A program made the position numbers and the translations under genes. 64,000 nucleotides of DNA from Bdellovibrionales bacterium CG10_big_fil_rev_8_21_14_0_10_45_34 (GTDB lineage: Bacteria > Bdellovibrionota > Bdellovibrionia > Bdellovibrionales > 1-14-0-10-45-34), in the NCBI GenBank assembly GCA_002778785.1, contig PEZS01000008.1, positions 69,207-133,206 on the forward strand, written 5' to 3'. Below are positions 61,821 through 64,000 of the stretch, piece after piece. Below the pieces are notes generated by a model. That model saw nothing but the letters and a program-made list of their open reading frames with translations. It was not told where the DNA came from and did not search any database. Position 1 is the first letter of the stretch. Each line of letters starts with the position of its first letter.

Positions 61821-62597
61821 ATGATGGAATCCTCTAATAGCATGACGTTGTCTAAACAAATGGCCACCTATTTAAAGAAAACTCTTGTTCTGGCAAATTG
61901 CCTGAGTCTATTTGTGCTGACGGGGTGTGAAACCTCCGAGGACAATACGATTGCAAAAGCCCAACACCAACTGAACAAAGCGCAAACAGCTAACGATGGC
62001 TTGGTCGTATATCAGTCTGTAGCGGGAATAACGTCGCCGCAGGCCGCCCTTATAAGATGTTCTGCATTCTTTTTAATGGTTGGCTTCACTCCTGCTAGTA
62101 ACAAATTCGTAAATGCTTACAAATCAATGACGGATGGGACGCCTGGCGATCCAGCACTTAAGATGATGAACTTGCTGTCAATCGAGGCGAATACAAATCC
62201 AAATCCAGTCACTCAAGCCATAACGGGCGGAACCCCTGCTCAAGATGCTTCATATTTAAGCACTGAATGCGCTCGAAGCGGATCCAGCGGAATGGCCTTC
62301 TTAGCAGCAGCTACTCAAATCTCGACATCGATTGCCATAGCCGCACGAACGTTGACCTCTGGGGTAACTGTGGACAACTACCAGTCATTACTCGCGGACT
62401 TAGTTGCCGATCCAGATTCTGTTGCAAATGAAGCGACTCTAACTGCTATTGGTAGCGCAGCCTCAACAGCTTACGACACCTACTGTAGTGGCGCCAACGC
62501 GACTTCTGATTCGTGTAAAGAGATTAGTGCCGCTGTGACAACCGGTACGGATGCGAAATCTATTGGGCAGGCACTTGCCGATCTTCTTAAGGAATAG
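61821..62597 (+). CDS. Lipoprotein divergent from the barrel cluster
   Basis: 258 aa from the ATG at 61821, supported by GGAGTG 7 bases upstream. Lipobox LFVLTGC (Cys about 34). A helical coiled start (IAKAQHQLNKAQTANDG) is followed by Ala/Thr/Ser-rich helical domain with three Cys (IRCSAFF, STECARS, TYCSG...DSCKE), similar in style to the 59597-60496 lipoprotein. No family recognised. Likely part of the same barrel-lipoprotein system. Confidence 0.75.
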   Translation: MMESSNSMTLSKQMATYLKKTLVLANCLSLFVLTGCETSEDNTIAKAQHQLNKAQTANDGLVVYQSVAGITSPQAALIRCSAFFLMVGFTPASNKFVNAYKSMTDGTPGDPALKMMNLLSIEANTNPNPVTQAITGGTPAQDASYLSTECARSGSSGMAFLAAATQISTSIAIAARTLTSGVTVDNYQSLLADLVADPDSVANEATLTAIGSAASTAYDTYCSGANATSDSCKEISAAVTTGTDAKSIGQALADLLKE

Positions 62598-62637
62598 CTT
62601 CGCATTTTCCTGTGCGGGCGCTCAAACCTTAAGAAGG

Positions 62638-62680
62638 AAGCTGGTATATTACGTTATCAAGTACCACAGAGCTTTTTTTA
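62638..62680 (+). terminator. Possible terminator after the 61821-62597 gene
   Basis: An imperfect stem (aagctggta and taccacagagctt) is followed by a run of seven T residues at 62673-62679, 40 bp past the stop codon. Only weakly supported because the stem has bulges. Confidence 0.4.
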
Positions 62681-62695
62681 CTGTCCACGCGTGAA

Positions 62696-64000
62696 CTATA
62701 ACATCTTTCTGAGCTGCTCTTTAGTGAGTGGCGGATGGTACGGATTAAATTTTATTTTCTGGGGCACGACCATTGTATCCGGTGCTTCGTGGTGCCTGCC
62801 AGGAAAGAAAACTTCAAACCCCGATTTATCTCTTAGTGCCATCACTTTTCCTAAGGCGTTTCTCGTCGTGTATTTATCAAAATAAGAGTTGAGGTCCTCG
62901 CCGAAGGCCGATGAAAGTTCCCGACGAAAAACAGCAGTGCCCACAGACTGAAAAATATATTTTTTGTAATAATCTCCCAAAACGGATTTTAGAGATCGCC
63001 CCTTTGAATCGAACAAGCCAGCTAAAAACGAAATAAAATTTCGCCCTTCGGTATAGGACTGATACGAAGTGGTTCTAGCGTATGCTCCTCGCCTATCCAA
63101 ATTTACCGGCTCCAAAATCCCCTCTTCAACAACCTCGTAATTGGCGTCTCTCCAGCTCGCTATGGCTTCATCCATCCAACCGGCATTTCCGTCTTTCGGC
63201 ATCATAGACCTTGCATGATACATATGAGAAATCTCGTGGGAAAGAGCCCAAAGTGAAGTCGCAGTAGCACCGCAGTACTCCATTCCACCGCCACCTTCAG
63301 TCAGATAAATGAGCAGTTCCGCAAAGGGATACTCACCGTAAGCAGACTCGAGTTCGGCCATCATTTCGAGCGCATGTGAAAGTGCTTTGTCGGTCTCTCC
63401 TCCCACGGCCGCATACACCCTTACCAAGACGTCCCGACCATCAATGGAGCGATAAACTCCCATGGCTTCTTCGGGGAACGCACCCTTGGGAGCGATGTGG
63501 TAGTATATCGAACTTGACGTGAAGTAATCTGGGTAAGAAATCAAAAACTTATTAGGCGCCGCTTCCACCAAACTTCCGTTGGTGTAAATGACGTGCTCTC
63601 GCTTAAGATTTTCCAAAGAAACAAAGAATTCAATGGGATGGTGATCGTATTCAAGATTGCTCACCATGTACTGTTCAAGAAACTGACGGTCCTCTAGGTC
63701 GCTAAAAAAGAAGGCATTGCGAACCGAAGCAGCATCTTCTCTAGCTAGATCGCTACCATGTTTATCAACGAGCTCCTCATCAAGATCAGAAAACTGGAGA
63801 TTCTTAGTAGATTGCGTCTGTGCCGTTAGAGTGTGAACGCCCGGCCCCACATGCGTCGATAAATAACGAATCCTTGTATTGGCATCTTGGGTTACACCAG
63901 CAATTGAATGGCTTAGAAATTCACTTTTTTCTCCATTAATAAAAACTCCTGAAATCCAGTTACCGCTGAAATCAAAAACCGGGTGCCCTCCGTTTTTAAC
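62696..64000 (-). CDS. Gluzincin (M1-like) metallopeptidase-like protein, 5' end missing
   Basis: The frame is open to the right edge, so the gene is partial; 434 residues are inside the window. An internal GTG at 63850 is not the true start, because the upstream residues (HPVFDFSGNWISGVFINGEK and more) continue a beta-rich N-terminal domain of peptidase M1 style. The catalytic core has HEISHMYH (HExxH) followed about 20 residues later by GWMDEAIASW, supplying the third ligand Glu. The C-terminal 170 residues are helical. It converges on the lipoprotein gene. Confidence 0.78.
   Translation of the reverse strand, partial: VKNGGHPVFDFSGNWISGVFINGEKSEFLSHSIAGVTQDANTRIRYLSTHVGPGVHTLTAQTQSTKNLQFSDLDEELVDKHGSDLAREDAASVRNAFFFSDLEDRQFLEQYMVSNLEYDHHPIEFFVSLENLKREHVIYTNGSLVEAAPNKFLISYPDYFTSSSIYYHIAPKGAFPEEAMGVYRSIDGRDVLVRVYAAVGGETDKALSHALEMMAELESAYGEYPFAELLIYLTEGGGGMEYCGATATSLWALSHEISHMYHARSMMPKDGNAGWMDEAIASWRDANYEVVEEGILEPVNLDRRGAYARTTSYQSYTEGRNFISFLAGLFDSKGRSLKSVLGDYYKKYIFQSVGTAVFRRELSSAFGEDLNSYFDKYTTRNALGKVMALRDKSGFEVFFPGRHHEAPDTMVVPQKIKFNPYHPPLTKEQLRKML

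Noticed and set aside
63850-63852. GTG at 63850 as start of the metallopeptidase gene
   Set aside because: The frame stays open upstream to the edge and encodes a coherent beta-rich domain, and there is no ribosome site before the GTG.

Overview
The window reads as chromosomal DNA of a Bdellovibrio-like predatory or predator-related bacterium (Bdellovibrionota, formerly deltaproteobacteria). The grounds are moderate GC, dense operons with ATGA/GTGA overlaps, many Sec lipoproteins and outer-membrane barrels, two barrels of the myxobacterial/Bdellovibrio gliding type, an FHA-domain sigma54 activator, a lone CpaF ATPase, MCE/Mla genes in a large envelope operon and a PIN-PhoH protein. This is family-level inference from the proteins; no rRNA or other phylogenetic marker is present. 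I saw no tRNA, rRNA, CRISPR array, phage or intact insertion sequence.

Left part (1-14.4 kb). A minus-strand block encodes EngB, KdsB, CTP synthase and KdsD (ribosome assembly, KDO synthesis, CTP supply), followed by two outer-membrane barrels and the start of a small exported protein that runs off the left edge (Glt-like). Then come a 161-bp palindromic MITE-like element, an FHA-sigma54 activator facing a FliL-like protein, a lipoprotein, and the minus cluster cold-shock protein - HTH protein - DNA polymerase I, with an FtsB-like protein and a barrel upstream.

Middle (14.4-32.7 kb). A gene-free stretch of 550 bp precedes a DUF2799 lipoprotein and lipoprotein SodC. Minus genes follow for an SDR, enolase, a coiled-coil protein, CpaF, a cupredoxin-like membrane protein, a small conserved protein, an aminopeptidase-like lipoprotein, a barrel and a TonB-like protein. 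PilZ and PhoH genes lie on plus. The region 26.7-28.3 kb is gene-poor and repeat-rich, with two small exported proteins and a REPIN-like 102-bp inverted repeat. YhaM-type nuclease, an exported flavoprotein and a class IV aminotransferase follow.

Envelope operon (32.8-44.0 kb, minus). In transcription order: membrane sensor-like protein, degenerate REC-GGDEF protein, alanine racemase, MlaE, MlaF, MlaD with a beta-rich tail, PurH, a GYF-like/TPR membrane protein and a lipoprotein. Most junctions overlap, which suggests translational coupling and ties signalling, peptidoglycan precursor supply, lipid transport and purine synthesis together.

Right part (44.3-64 kb). NadB, a DUF3015 protein, a DUF4105/Lnb-type protein, two alpha/beta hydrolases, a lipoprotein, PyrE and a small barrel lead to an AddAB-like helicase-nuclease pair. 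The right end holds the most unusual block: two paralogous PorV/FadL-like barrels interleaved with a lipoprotein, a second divergent lipoprotein, and a gluzincin metallopeptidase-like gene running off the right edge. Both edge genes are partial.
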